Assembly: GCA_003415625.1 (NCBI GenBank)
Contig: PYIU01000001.1
Span: 3,906,746-3,970,745 of the forward strand
From: Aquanectria penicillioides
Taxonomy: Eukaryota > Ascomycota > Sordariomycetes > Hypocreales > Nectriaceae
Direction of reading: 5' to 3'
DNA length: 64,000 bases
The notes beneath the pieces are model-generated. The model saw only the letters and a list, made by a program, of their open reading frames with translations, was not told where the DNA came from and did no database searches. A program made the position numbers and the translations under genes. Of this stretch, positions 21,652 to 32,666 are shown in pieces. Within the stretch, counting starts at the first letter, position 1; every line of letters starts with the position of its first letter.

Positions 21652-22900
21652 ATGCCAACCAAATTCAACGTTGGAATTGTCGGCTTCGGCCTTTCCGCTA
21701 AAGTTTTCCATATCCCTTACCTGGAAAACCATCCAAATTTCACCATCCGTGCTATCGTTTCGCGCTCCAACAAATTGGAGGTACAAAATAGCCACCCTGA
21801 GACGAAAGTTTATAGCTCTGCTTCAGAGCTGTTCGAGGATGAACGTGTTGATGTTGTGATTATTGCGACTCCTCCCTCAACCCATTTTGAATTCGCGTCC
21901 AAGGCATTGGAAGCTAGGAAACATGGTGAGTTGAATGAGCTCAACGCTCATCACCATTCATCGGTTCAACCTAGATCATGACTAATAAGAAATTATTCGG
22001 CAAGTTGTTGTTGAAAAGCCATTTGCCCCAACTGCAAGCGAGTGCGATATTTTGATCAATCTCGCCAAGGAGAAGAATCGACTGCTAACAGTTTACCAAA
22101 ATCGTCGATGGGACGCGGATTTTGTTACGTTACAGAATATTCTCTCTGGGTCAACCTTGGGCAAAGTTGTCGAATATGAATCTCACTTTGATCGGTACAG
22201 CCCTCGAGGTTCTGGAAATTCGAACGAAATCGCGCAGCCTGGAACAGGTGTTATCTTCGATCTGGGCACTCATTTGATCGATCAAGCCTTGGTCTTGTTT
22301 GGCGTACCTGAACGGGTCACAGGATTTTTAGCTGCACAGAAAGAAGGTAATCCTAAGGGGCTCATGGATGCTTGCACGGTGCTACTGCACTACAAGTCAG
22401 GGTTAATAGTTACAATAAAGGCAAGCGCTTTGAGTGCAATCACGGAACAGATTCGGTTCTTGGTCAGAGGAAGTTTAGGAAGCTACAAGAAGGTATCGAA
22501 CACTATTGTGAGGCTATGAGGTTGAGGAGAACTAACGTTGAAATAGTATCACCTTGATACGCAAGAACCCCAGCTAGTAGGGGGCATGAAAGTGGAAGAC
22601 GAAAACTTTGGCAAGGACCCCGCCAACCATGCAGGTATGTGCAATCTCTATTTGCATTGCGGTCCGTAGAAACTGACACAATAATCAGGCCTGATCACAC
22701 AATGGGAGGAAGGCAAGCTTAAAACAACGACAAAGCCCAATGACACACCCCCAACATATAGTGAATTCTATTCCATTTTAGCAAAAGCTTTGGATGGTCA
22801 AGGAAACGTGCCAGTCGAGGCTGAAGCAGCTCGAGATGTGATCAAGATTGTGGAACTTGCAACATCTAGCTGGGAGAAGGGAATCACCGTCAGTTTTTAA
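21652..22900 (+). CDS. Gfo/Idh/MocA family NAD(P)-dependent dehydrogenase 2
   Basis: Exons 21652-21925, 22005-22492, 22547-22634 and 22689-22900 give 353 residues; introns are 79, 54, 54 and 54 nt. The N-terminus FNVGIVGFGLSAKVFHIPYL is the Rossmann turn of the YdgJ/GFO-like branch. The catalytic-lysine motif KHVVVEKPFAP is created by the first splice, and YQNRRWDADF and DLGTHLIDQAL carry further active-site residues. The C-terminus ends in EAEAARDVIKIVELA, the usual closing helix. It is clearly different from dehydrogenase 1 in sequence and exon layout, so the two are not a recent tandem copy. Predicted cytosolic oxidoreductase acting on a sugar or polyol derivative. Confidence 0.92.
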
Positions 22901-23053
22901 TTGGCGTGCGGTGTTGAGAAAGGAATGATAGTGATGTCTTTTTTGCATTTGCCAACAAGTCACTGCTTGTTTCCCCAGGGAAAGAGGAAAAGGTCATTTC
23001 CACTATTTTAACGAGTTTTCATGAGAAATATAAGCATCAAGATATATTTCTAA

Positions 23054-25405
23054 TTAGACGGTTTCCGAGAAGATGCCATATATGCCTCCGGCTACTTCAG
23101 CATTAAAGTCCAATCCAATAGAGGCCCAGAAATCAGCATTCTCGGTATACGAGAACAATTCATTTCCAGACAAGGAGTCAAGTCCAGTGTCAGAAAGGCC
23201 ATTCGGGAGAATTTGTGTGCTGATATTGTTAAGAGTTCCTGTGGTGGTCGATGGGATTTCATTCTGCCCTTCCGCTATCGGTTTTGGGCTAGTGTGTTTG
23301 CCTCGAGCCTGAATTTCGTCCGCTACAACTGCTAGGGCTAAAGCAAGGCGATGCTTAGCTGCAGCAGCCCACCATGTCAAGCCCAATTCCTCAAGTAGTT
23401 CGACTACAGTTGAATATTCTTGGCGAGAGTTTGGTTGATCTGAATTGTCATTTCCTGGTGGTGATGAGATGTCATACCAAAAAATTAAAAGGCAGTTAAC
23501 CAATGCGTAAACTGTGAATGGCCAAGTAAGCCTCAGAACGGACTCGCTTCTCAAGGTCTGCAACCGAGTAATTATTTCGTGAGCATGAGTTCTACAAGCA
23601 TTTCTAGAGGTGCAAAGCGATAACTCTCGGTCGTCGACATGCAACAGGAACGGTCTGTGGACCAGAATTCGTACGGCATCGAGGCTAATTATCACTCGAT
23701 TAGAAACGATGTCAAATGAACACCAAATATGTCCACATAGGTGGGAGGAGACTGTAGACTCACTGAGTTAAAAGCAGCAGGCACCAGAGGGCACATGAGT
23801 CATTCATCACATTTCGAAAACCCTTAGACAGATCATGAGTTGGCATCAACTCCTGCGTAACATCATGAGCAAGGCGTTCGAGGCGAGAGCTCAACTGTTG
23901 CCGAATCAACTCTCCACGAGCAGTAAATAGTGTTGTGTGATCCTCGCCTGGCGAGTAGAGCTTTCTGACTGCGTCCTCAACTAAAAAGGCTAGCTTTATG
24001 TTGAGTCGAGCGATTTTGCTAGTCAGGGGATCTTCACCTTCAAAATCGTTTGCGGATATGGGCTCCACGTCGCAATCAATCTCGTTGATCAAGAATGGCG
24101 TCCCCTCCTGAGCAGCGTTGAAACGATCCAAAGCATACACCACCCACCAAATACGTCGAAGAACAGCCTGACTTGCTGGGCCGGGATTCTTGTCGGGAGA
24201 ATTTTGCCTATGCAGTCCCATTTCCTGGCAAAGACGGACAACGATGTTCAAATTGTCAATGGCCGAGTTGAGTCCTTCACGACCTTCCCAGTGGAGACTA
24301 GCAATTGTTGTCGCCTGAAGAACAGATAATCGCTCAGTGGCCAATCCGACATCGATGAGTGCCCTTAAGCGTGAATGTAAGTCATCACACAGTGGCCGTA
24401 CCTCCTGTGACGAAATCCCAGATTCCCCTCCTTCGTACCTCATAGCCGCCAAAAAGACTGCTCGGAGCACTATGAGGGATGGCGGAGAGCCCAAGCCATA
24501 GTATGATGATAGGAATTCTTTTCGATCTAGGACGGGGAGTAGAGGATGGACGTGGGTGAAGTAAATCTCCAACAGACGAGAGCACTGAGCCGCCGGTGGG
24601 AGCTGGAAACACCCTATTGCACAGAGATAGTTCATCTTTGCTGAGGACACCCCGCAATTTCTATAGAACTGCTCCCAATCATATCCATGAATTCCTGTTC
24701 CAGAACGCTGCAAGCCTTTGGGATCGTTGAGCTGGGGTCTGGAGTCCGGAACGAACAGCTATTCGTCACAATCTTATGCTTGAGCTCCCGTTGCAAAAGG
24801 GCCGATAATGGATTAGTCCCAGATATTAATTTGACAGCAGTGTATTCCCCATCGTTGGTGCATTTGCTGTTTTTTCCCTGCAGAATGTCGAGCATGGTAG
24901 CAAACCGGAGCTCCTTTGCTTTATTTAGGGATGTTGATGTACTAGTACTAGGAGTCAGAGCATATGGCAGCGCCTCGGTGGCACCCGAAGGTGTCCGTTC
25001 TTGAGCATCAAGGCCAGTTTGACCTTGGTCACTTGCAAAATTTCTCATCCAATCCCTGTGTGTGGTGTCTCTGAGGAGGCCATTTTGGTTGTTTGGGGGA
25101 GTTGGAATTTGGTTCTCATTAGCGGCAGATTGAGAGCCAGGAACAATCTCAGGCTCCCCAACGAAGGAACACTGTTTCCCATCTTGTTCACATCTTTGGC
25201 ATTGTGAAGAATTTGAACCAACAACACATCCTTTCTGTGACACCGGGCATTGACATGCATGTCAGCGCACTATTCGAGAGTATAACAAAGGCCATGCTGC
25301 CAGGATTCCACTCACCTTGGATCTTCGGCATCTTTGACAGGCCTGCAGAGCCTTGCGCCGCTTTGGGTTCGGACTTCTCGTCTCGAAATCCAACACGCAC
25401 TGCAT
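23054..25405 (-). CDS. Zn2Cys6 transcription factor with fungal-specific TF domain
   Basis: Exons 25316-25405, 24770-25234, 23764-24707 and 23054-23684 give 709 residues. The first intron (81 nt) sits inside the zinc cluster: joining restores Cys23, 26, 33, 42, 45 and 52 with spacing C-x2-C-x6-C-x8-C-x2-C-x6-C and a basic RRSKK. The second intron (24708-24769) is my best choice but is less certain. The Fungal_trans middle homology region starts near LEIYFTHVHPLLPVLDRKEF and includes WWVVYALDRF, and HRPFLLH lies in the last exon. Such factors bind CGG half-sites and respond to metabolites. It is the nearest regulator to the transporter and dehydrogenases and transcribed toward them, so it may control them. 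Confidence 0.88.
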
Positions 25406-26242
25406 ATCGAAGCGGCTTCCGACTTCTCAAATGAACGTCGGGTGATCCGATGCAGTAGGCAAAAGAGGGCCGGGAATCGGCGGGAAATAGGATTTGGGTT
25501 CTCCAATAGTTTGGAAGCCCAATCCTCTCTTACTCCGCTGACTACTCCATTCCGGGGAATCGCGGAACAAGAGGAGACTCGTTCGATTGTGCTCACGAGT
25601 TCCACCGTACACATGACGAGAACCCCAGATTCTCCACATTTACCCAAGGAAGAAGTCATTGTGCGGGGTCTCATGCGGTGGTCTGGAGGAAATGGCTGAT
25701 TTAGGTGTCGGAACCGATTTGATGTCGGAACCTAGCCGTGTACAGATTAGCAATACTCCATCCACAACTTCAAGCGGTGTTTTTTCCCCAGACAAGAGGG
25801 GAAGGGTTCTGGGCATCCCTGTGTCGCTGTTTTCGCATTGCCAAATGTTACAAGTTAGGGTAAATGCGACAATGCCGAGGCCGCTCACAGTGCTAGTAAC
25901 ATCTAAGCAATGGAAATCTTTTCAACGCCTCACGACACCACCCATTGCCGTGCGAGATGAAGATGGACTCTCGGTCACTCCTCAGCTGATACAACAAGAT
26001 ATGACCTATTCGATTGCTTAGCATACTTAAACGATCCCAATTTTGCTTCCAAGGTCGAACGCCATCTACTGATGCCGAACAAGTACCACGAAGTTAAGGT
26101 CAATAGTAAGTAGATCAGCTCAGCTAGGCATTTCCTGGGTCCAGGTAGTCTTCAGTCTAGTAGAGAAATATTGGACCTCATCAATGATGGGTTCAATTTA
26201 TTGGCATTAGGCAAAGGGTCGGCATATACTAACCTGCCAAAC
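25406..26242. other. Regulator promoter and flanking intergenic DNA
   Basis: About 0.84 kb between the Zn2Cys6 gene start and the TENA-like gene stop. A direct repeat of TGTCGGAACC is seen around 25708-25731. Several 60-120 codon frames occur, none with a recognisable motif. Confidence 0.35.
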
Positions 26243-27016
26243 TCATATCTTGGGCCAAAATGCTTCTTCGGCAGCCAGGATATCCGACCACTTCGCCTGT
26301 GCACGTTCGAATAGCTCATTTCCCACACCCTCTCCATTTTGTAGCACTTGTTCCCTAACAGCCTCATCAATAATACCGCCCAACTCGTCCACGAAGTCGC
26401 GGAATCCTTGGCTAGTCCAATTGTCAATGAACTCATTCCTCAAAGCCCCGCCATCTGCGTCTTTGCTGGCATCTTCTTGGGCCATGAGTTCGGACTTTGC
26501 CCACGACCAAGCATCCAAGTAGCACTTTTCTGTACCCCAGTAAACCACGACAGCTTCCAACCATGGAAGGGTGTCACCCTGCCCCGGGCTAACAGACTCA
26601 AAAAGGGCTTCCCAACGTCGGAGTCCTTCCAACTTGGCACTTTGAGGTACGCAGCCGTCACTCGAGGTTTCTAGATTGATTTGGATGCTAAATTTGGCGG
26701 CCGTTTCGACAAAAAACTTTTCCTCTCGTCGGATATTAACAAGCGCGCCAACGAACCAGTCGAGGAGCCTTGTCGTAGACCCCGGGTCTTCTAATGGAGG
26801 CGGGGCCGTATCAGGGAATTGGAGAAAGCTGATCAAGCGACCAATGCCACGGACATAGCTGTGGATATAGAGACGGTCGTTGGCTAGCCATTGCCCTAGG
26901 ATATCTTTTGAGACCTGGCCATTCGCAGCTAGCCGTAAAAACTCGGACTGGGTTGCGCGCCGGTAGCCATCTTCATCAGCGGCAAGTAAGGCAGCAGTGA
27001 GAGACAAGGACGACAT
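26243..27016 (-). CDS. TENA/THI-4-like (haem-oxygenase fold) protein
   Basis: Single exon of 257 residues. It is all-helical by inspection, with the TENA/THI-4/PqqC pattern: FLRLAANGQVSKDILGQWLANDRLYIHSYVR at the N-terminus, then LPWLEAVVVYWGTEKCYLDAW and FIDNWTSQGFRDFVDELGGIIDEAV. In this fold the conserved aromatic and acidic residues line a small-molecule pocket; classical TenA proteins hydrolyse aminopyrimidines in thiamine salvage. Fungal stand-alone members of this length are mostly uncharacterised, so a thiamine role is only a possibility. No signal peptide. The start context and intronless frame are unambiguous. Confidence 0.85.
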   Translation of the reverse strand: MSSLSLTAALLAADEDGYRRATQSEFLRLAANGQVSKDILGQWLANDRLYIHSYVRGIGRLISFLQFPDTAPPPLEDPGSTTRLLDWFVGALVNIRREEKFFVETAAKFSIQINLETSSDGCVPQSAKLEGLRRWEALFESVSPGQGDTLPWLEAVVVYWGTEKCYLDAWSWAKSELMAQEDASKDADGGALRNEFIDNWTSQGFRDFVDELGGIIDEAVREQVLQNGEGVGNELFERAQAKWSDILAAEEAFWPKI

Positions 27017-28431
27017 CGTATTGTGTATTGAATGAGTAACTCATCCATATTCGCAAACGAACCCCGCTCCGCTTGCATTGTCTCGGGCATTGTTGAGAAT
27101 GATGTCATTGATGGAGATAGGTATGACAACCGGCAGAATGTTATTCCTGAGCATAACTGAGTTAAACGCGCTCTTCTTGTGATTGTAGGTCTCTCGTGTT
27201 GGCTGATAGCTGCGCTTAACAACGCCATGACACGATCTGGGTTCATCATGTCATAAATTTGGTTCAGGAGATGGATACCCCACAGCATTTGGATGAGGCT
27301 TAAAACAACGACCCGATTGAAGAAACACGACTGCGGGCCCGGTGTTCAGGTCAGAGCTGTGACAACACCTTGTAGTTCATGGACCCACCTGCAGGTACGC
27401 GCCGCAAAGCCCCCCGAAGCATGGCATTGCAGAGCAAGTCAATGCAACATTGATTATCCAGCTGCGAAGAGAGGGATAATGCTGGTTGACCTTTTCGCGC
27501 TGGCAATGGAGAGAATTCGCGTCTGGGCCGCGCGCTAGTCATGTCCAGGGAAACGGGGCAGTTTTTGAAATGACGCGTGATCATCAAATTTCCTTGGTGT
27601 TGTCTAAGACTCTAGGTCCTCATGGCTTGCTCCTCCACGCAGACTACAAGACACCATCAATTGACCCAACGTCCACAGGCACCTTGTTTAGTGGCTCTGG
27701 CGGTTGGCACGCGGGGACAGCCTCTGTTTAGCACTCTCTTCCGCGTGATCGAACTTACGGTCGGTGGGCCTTGGGGATCTGCGCCATCCTTGCCCTGTTT
27801 CAGGCGCCCTTAATCTGGGGAGAAGAAGCACCGCGGGTCGGAATTGGCCTGGGCAAAGGCTGAAAGCTGAGACGTGGGAACAGCTGAGCGCATTGTTCCT
27901 TGAAACGGGGCCTGTGGGCAGCCTACCTACCCACTTGGTTTAATGACGAGCCCCGGCCAAACACCAAACAGAACGCTGCCCCTGGGCCACGGCCATGATC
28001 CTGTTCCTGGACTGCGGCGATAGCAGCAGCGCAGCCTGGTGGTGGAATTGGAAGGACGAGTTTCATGTTGATGGCGTCAAAAAAGCGCGCTCGCGCTCCC
28101 TGACTGGGGTGATCCTCTCTACTCGACACTCTGGGGGCTGAGGTCACGGAAACATTGAACCATTGCCCATGAGCATTTGTTCGTGTGGTATGTTTCTCGA
28201 ACTACTGACGAGAATGGAAAGGGAGGCCGGGAGGCGCGGGCCAAGGGTTGATGCTAATTTCCCTTGTACTTCCCCCTCCTCACCTCATTCTCACGTTCTG
28301 TCTTATTATTTTTATCATTAACTTCACCTGTTATCATTATCACTGATCCGATCCTGACGTGTACGCCAAAGAATACGCAATCGTCGGGGATCCAGGTGAA
28401 CGCTGCGTGCAACATCGACGTCGTCGCCATC
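27017..28431. other. 1.4-kb intergenic region
   Basis: No gene is recognisable. Short frames on both strands lack motifs. The last 170 bp are pyrimidine-rich (CCCTTGTACTTCCCCCTCC and following), as in many fungal core promoters, and carry GATCCGATC at 28345-28353. Confidence 0.4.
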
Positions 28432-28997
28432 ATGTACATCGACCAGGCCAACGAGGCGCCGCCTTCCAGCGCGGGAGGGTTCCAGATCACGCGACTCATC
28501 CCCCGAGCAGCTACCGACTCATGCCACCCTCAGGAGAACATGAATCTCTGTGAAAAGTCACCCATATCCTCCAGCTCGTTATTTATTGTTTTGGTGATAG
28601 TAAGGTACGTGGCCAGTTGAAGGAAGAAACCCAGTCTTTTAGAAGACCCAGAGTCTGATTTTTTTTGGGGGGGACATTCAGTGTGATACTGCTAGTTTGC
28701 TTCTTCATCTTCCTGTGGTACTTGCACCGCAGGCGCAGCCATATCGAGATGCAAGAAGACATCAAAAACCCTCAGGAACTGGATGATTATGGTCTTGCAC
28801 CCCCACCAGGCCGTCCAGTATCAACGTGGTCAGGCATGCCAAAAGTACCACCTCCCGTGGTGCAAACACGAGAAAAGAACTCCGCAGGCGGCAAAGTCAT
28901 GCACGCAGTGGACAACAGAGTCTCTCAGGATTCTTTATCACCCTCGTTACGCCAAGCGTCAGCAGTCATGCCTCGAGATCCTCTTGCGACAAAATAA
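28432..28997 (+). CDS. Small single-pass membrane protein
   Basis: Exons 28432-28604 and 28682-28997 (intron 77 nt, GTACGT...TTCAG, phase 2) give 162 residues. The splice builds one long hydrophobic helix, SSLFIVLVIVSVILLVCFFI, followed by a basic stop-transfer (HRRRSHIEMQEDIKNP). The N-terminal side holds GGFQITRLIPRA and two cysteines; the C-terminal side is Pro/Ser-rich and hydrophilic. This layout recurs in small filamentous-fungal membrane proteins of unknown function. The start is uncertain: the frame is open upstream, but ATG 28432 gives the length expected for such proteins. No enzymatic motif is present. Confidence 0.65.
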
Positions 28998-29894
28998 CCT
29001 GGCCTAGATGCCACATTCATTCAAAGCTAGTCTTTTATTTTTCACTTTATTATTGGACGGAGGTTTTTATCTACACATGCGACGGAGTTAGCGGGTTTTA
29101 TTTCTTCATGAGAGATTTACTGCGTGGTATTCCAGAGAAGCTCGAAGCACACGGAGACCGAGGGAACGAGGGTCTACCAGCTAATGCACCTTGCATCGGA
29201 ACTCACCCTTCGACATGGCATCTTTTATTTGTATGATTGGTTGCGTTTTTGCAAGCAAATAGTATTGGGAAACCGGGTTTCTCGAACAGTGGCTAGCCGT
29301 GGCGTGATTTTGGGCCTTGACACCCTTGAACAGGCTGTGATGCGAGTGCAAGACGCGGGGCGAGACACTGGAATGTCCACGTATGGAGCGCGACTGGATC
29401 GCGGTGTGCAGGTGTTTTTTTTTTTTTAGGAAGACGCCTTGCTGGAACAGGCAATAACTTCATAAAGGATCACGATCGAAAATGAGAGAAGAAAGGGACG
29501 TCGAAATTGGGTCATCGATTCATCAAGTGCGGGGCGCGATAAACAGGCTCGGCGTACTTCAGAGTTTACCCAAAACTAGAGAAAATTAAGAAATGTTTTG
29601 ACTTCCACTTAGACGCTTGCTGCAGTCGCTTTTGACAGATGCCAAAGTTGTCGATCAAACTTGACCGGTTTTAGGTGCCAGATCATAAGCCCCAATCATA
29701 TAGCCGACTTGGAACACCAGCAGAAGAAGCCGATTTCTACGACTCCACTCTCCTTTGGAGGCGCATATAGAGCGGCATCCCGAATTGTTGAGTTGAGTCC
29801 ACAGGTCTCCGGTCCAAGGACTCCAATTCATTCTCTATACAAGCAATATTTATTCCTTTTTGTGTCCATCCCCGCATCTGTCTGTCTGCTCACC
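28998..29894. other. Intergenic region upstream of the CoA-transferase
   Basis: About 0.9 kb. A T13 run lies near 29414-29426. The plus-strand frame of the CoA-transferase is open from 29661, but the residues before ATG 29895 lack conservation features, so I treat that part as 5' leader. Confidence 0.4.
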
Positions 29895-31265
29895 ATGGCG
29901 TCGTCCGCTCCATCCCGGTTAGCCGCCAACTTGAGGGTCTCAGCCAAGTCGCTGAAGACAAACTCGGCAAACATATCACCACGGAATCACACTCAAAGTC
30001 TTTCAACATTCTCAAGGAGGGCATATGAAAGCCATAGTCTATCTCAGCTTAAGGATAAAAACGGTTTGCCCCATCAACGCCAATACTCGACCACCACCGA
30101 ACCGTCCAGCGAAAAAATGCTGCCTCTAGATGGAGTCACCGTTGTGAGTCTCGAACATGCCATTGCGGCCCCATTCTGCACGCGACAGCTCGCCGACCTA
30201 GGCGCTCGAGTAATAAAAGTCGAGCGCCCCGGCATTGGCGACTTTGCCCGGGGCTATGATGATCGAGTGCGCGGGTTGGCCTCTCACTTTGTCTGGACCA
30301 ATCGCTCAAAGGAAAGCTTGGCGCTTGATGTCAAGAACCCAAAGCATTTCGAGGTCCTCAAAGCCCTCATTGCAAAAGCCGATGTATTGGTACAAAATCT
30401 CGCCCCAGGAGCTAGTCAACGGCTGGGGCTATCATTCGATGCTCTCAAGGACGAAAACCCAGGTCTCATTGTGTGCGACATTTCGGGATATGGAGCCGAC
30501 GGCCCATACAGAGACAAGAAGGCATATGACTTGCTTGTGCAGAGCGAAGCTGGACTCCTCTCAGTAACCGGGACGCCAATGGAGCCCACCAAGGTTGGCA
30601 TCTCCATCGCCGACATTTCGGCCGGTACCTTCGCATTCCAAAACATCTTGGCGGCCTTGTTAAAGCGCGGGAAAACTGGAAAGGGATCCCACATTGACAT
30701 TTCTATGCTAGAAGCAATGACCGAATGGATGTCCTTCCCACTATACTACGCGTTTGAGGGAGCATCCGGGCCGAGTCGCGCAGGCGCTGCGCATGCTGCG
30801 ATCTACCCATATGGGCCATTTGCCACAGGCGGAGGAGGCTCAGTGATGCTGGGCGTTCAAAATGAGAGGGAGTTTGCAAACCTATGCTCCGAGGTATTGG
30901 TTGATGCCGGCCTCGCCAAAGATGAGCGTTTCAGCAACAACACTCTCCGTGTGAAGAACCGGGATGCTCTCAAGGAAATCATGGTGAAAGCGTTCTCAGG
31001 CCTAGGAGCAGAGGAAGTTCTAGCAAGGCTAGATAAGGCAGGAATCGCCAACGCCAAGGTCAATGAGATGCAGGACGTTTGGGACCATCCTCAGTTGAAG
31101 GCACGAGGTCGGTGGACAGAGATTGACACCCCGGCCGGAAAGGTTCCCGCACTTATCCCCCCGGGTGTCAAGGACACGAATCATGCTCGAATGGGTGCTG
31201 TTCCTGCCCTTGGTCAGCATAATGCTTCAATCTTTGCCGACTTAGGGTTTTCCGATAAAGAATAG
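29895..31265 (+). CDS. Class III CoA-transferase (CaiB/BaiF), probably mitochondrial
   Basis: Single exon; ATG 29895 has a strong context (CACCATGG) and gives 456 residues. The first 65 residues are rich in Arg, Ser and Ala (SRLAANLRVSAKSLKT, FSRRAYESHS), typical of a mitochondrial presequence. The CoA-transferase III domain follows: LDGVTVVSLEHAIAAPFCTR, ADLGARVIKVERPGIGD, NPGLIVCDISGYG, and VGISIADISAGTFA, whose Asp (about 240) aligns with the catalytic aspartate that forms the acyl-anhydride intermediate in the family. GKGSHIDISMLEA closes the core. Members move CoA between dicarboxylates (succinate/glutarate, itaconate, mesaconate). The enzyme resembles the SUGCT/succinyl-CoA-dependent branch; the acceptor acid cannot be fixed here. 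Confidence 0.92.
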   Translation: MASSAPSRLAANLRVSAKSLKTNSANISPRNHTQSLSTFSRRAYESHSLSQLKDKNGLPHQRQYSTTTEPSSEKMLPLDGVTVVSLEHAIAAPFCTRQLADLGARVIKVERPGIGDFARGYDDRVRGLASHFVWTNRSKESLALDVKNPKHFEVLKALIAKADVLVQNLAPGASQRLGLSFDALKDENPGLIVCDISGYGADGPYRDKKAYDLLVQSEAGLLSVTGTPMEPTKVGISIADISAGTFAFQNILAALLKRGKTGKGSHIDISMLEAMTEWMSFPLYYAFEGASGPSRAGAAHAAIYPYGPFATGGGGSVMLGVQNEREFANLCSEVLVDAGLAKDERFSNNTLRVKNRDALKEIMVKAFSGLGAEEVLARLDKAGIANAKVNEMQDVWDHPQLKARGRWTEIDTPAGKVPALIPPGVKDTNHARMGAVPALGQHNASIFADLGFSDKE

Positions 31266-31952
31266 CTAGAGAAACATGCCTTAGATCCTAATTTCGTACC
31301 ACACATACGGCTACGCCAGGCATCCTAGTACGGGCAGTTCATGTTGCATAAGATTAACAAACGTTTCGCCCGAGCAAGGTGGCATAGGCAGAATCACTGA
31401 TTCAACGCTCTGAGGTTCTATGTACAGGGTAAGTCAAAGGACCTATGAAGACTCGTTCACTACTGCGTCTGCAGGTCCAAATAATTAACCAAGATGCTGT
31501 TTCGGCTGGAAAAACACATCCCACAGATATCGCTTGTAATAAATTTTAGTAAACTAGTCCGTCTTTCTCAATTAGTGTTGGTAATGAAAACAGAGCAGCG
31601 CCCGTAATGGTGAGCCAAATTCATAGCAAACCCAATTGCTTTCATCAGCTATCCCTGCCTCAAATTAGTCAAGCAGCATTCCAAGATGGAAAATACCACT
31701 ATCAATCAATATCCCTTTTTTCTTCTCACATTGTTGCCTATACGGTAGCAGATCTAGGGTAGTTTGCGACATCTCAATCTTTAGCCTAAAGATCAGGATG
31801 TCATACGGCCCTGGTTGAAACCAAAGTCGCTGCCTTGGTTGCCAATGATGTTGCCTAACGATCATCTATATAACGCCGATGTCGCCAGAGCTAGATAATC
31901 ACGGTTTTTTTTTCTTCATACAGAAGAAAAGCTTCTGATTACCAGTTGTGAA
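31266..31952. other. Intergenic region
   Basis: About 0.7 kb between CoA-transferase and GNAT genes; no gene or repeat recognised. A T-run precedes the GNAT start. Confidence 0.35.
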
Positions 31953-32666
31953 ATGACAAAAATGGCGGTGCCGTTCTCAACTGTCCCCGTCACTCCTAAT
32001 GACTTGTCTACGTTGACAGAGTTTCTCTGTTCATCAAAACTCTGTCTCACTATAAATCGGCTCCTGTACAAAGACTGGCCCAATGAAGAGGCCCAAAATC
32101 TACAGTATCGAAAATCTATTGAATCTGGATTCGAAGCAGACGACACAGAGTTCTTTAAAGCAGTCGATGCCAATGAAAACATCATCGGGTTTATTGTCTT
32201 ATCGAAAAGAAAGGCAGTACCTAAGGCCACTTCGGATGACAAAAGCTCTCCAAATGACGACAAATCGAAGGTCCCAATTAGCATGAACCCAGGGGTATAT
32301 CACGCAGTTATAGTAGCCGTGGACGAAATTGCGAAGGAAATAAAAGAACTGGATCGATGGGGTAAGCATTCCCTCTTGGGCTCAAGCCAGACTAATAATA
32401 TCATAGAAGTTACGTATATATATGTGAAGCCATCGCACCGCAATCAAGGAATTGGATTAAACTTGTTGCAACTTGGGTTTTACAAGGCAAACACAGCAGA
32501 GCTACCTCTCGTGCTGGCTTCTGAGCCTGCAGCGTATGCGTTCTTTTCCAAGTCTGGGTTCAAAGACACGACGCATGTTGACATTGATCTCAGTCAATGG
32601 GCTCCATCATACTGTGGGTTCGGGATGTTCAGACTAACTGGTATGATTTGGGGCCCACGGGGATAA
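31953..32666 (+). CDS. GNAT-family N-acetyltransferase
   Basis: Single exon of 237 residues (ATG 31953; ATG 31962 is a close alternative). The acetyl-CoA binding motif A is seen as EVTYIYVKPSHRNQGIGLNLLQLG, with the R-N-Q-G-I-G pyrophosphate loop, followed by LVLASEPAAYAFFSKSGFKDT, the usual motif B strand and helix. The N-terminal third (RLLYKDWPNEEAQNLQYRKSIE) and the acidic insert (SDDKSSPNDDKSK) are typical of fungal small-molecule GNATs. Substrate unknown; predicted soluble. It has no obvious partner among its neighbours. Confidence 0.88.
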   Translation: MTKMAVPFSTVPVTPNDLSTLTEFLCSSKLCLTINRLLYKDWPNEEAQNLQYRKSIESGFEADDTEFFKAVDANENIIGFIVLSKRKAVPKATSDDKSSPNDDKSKVPISMNPGVYHAVIVAVDEIAKEIKELDRWGKHSLLGSSQTNNIIEVTYIYVKPSHRNQGIGLNLLQLGFYKANTAELPLVLASEPAAYAFFSKSGFKDTTHVDIDLSQWAPSYCGFGMFRLTGMIWGPRG

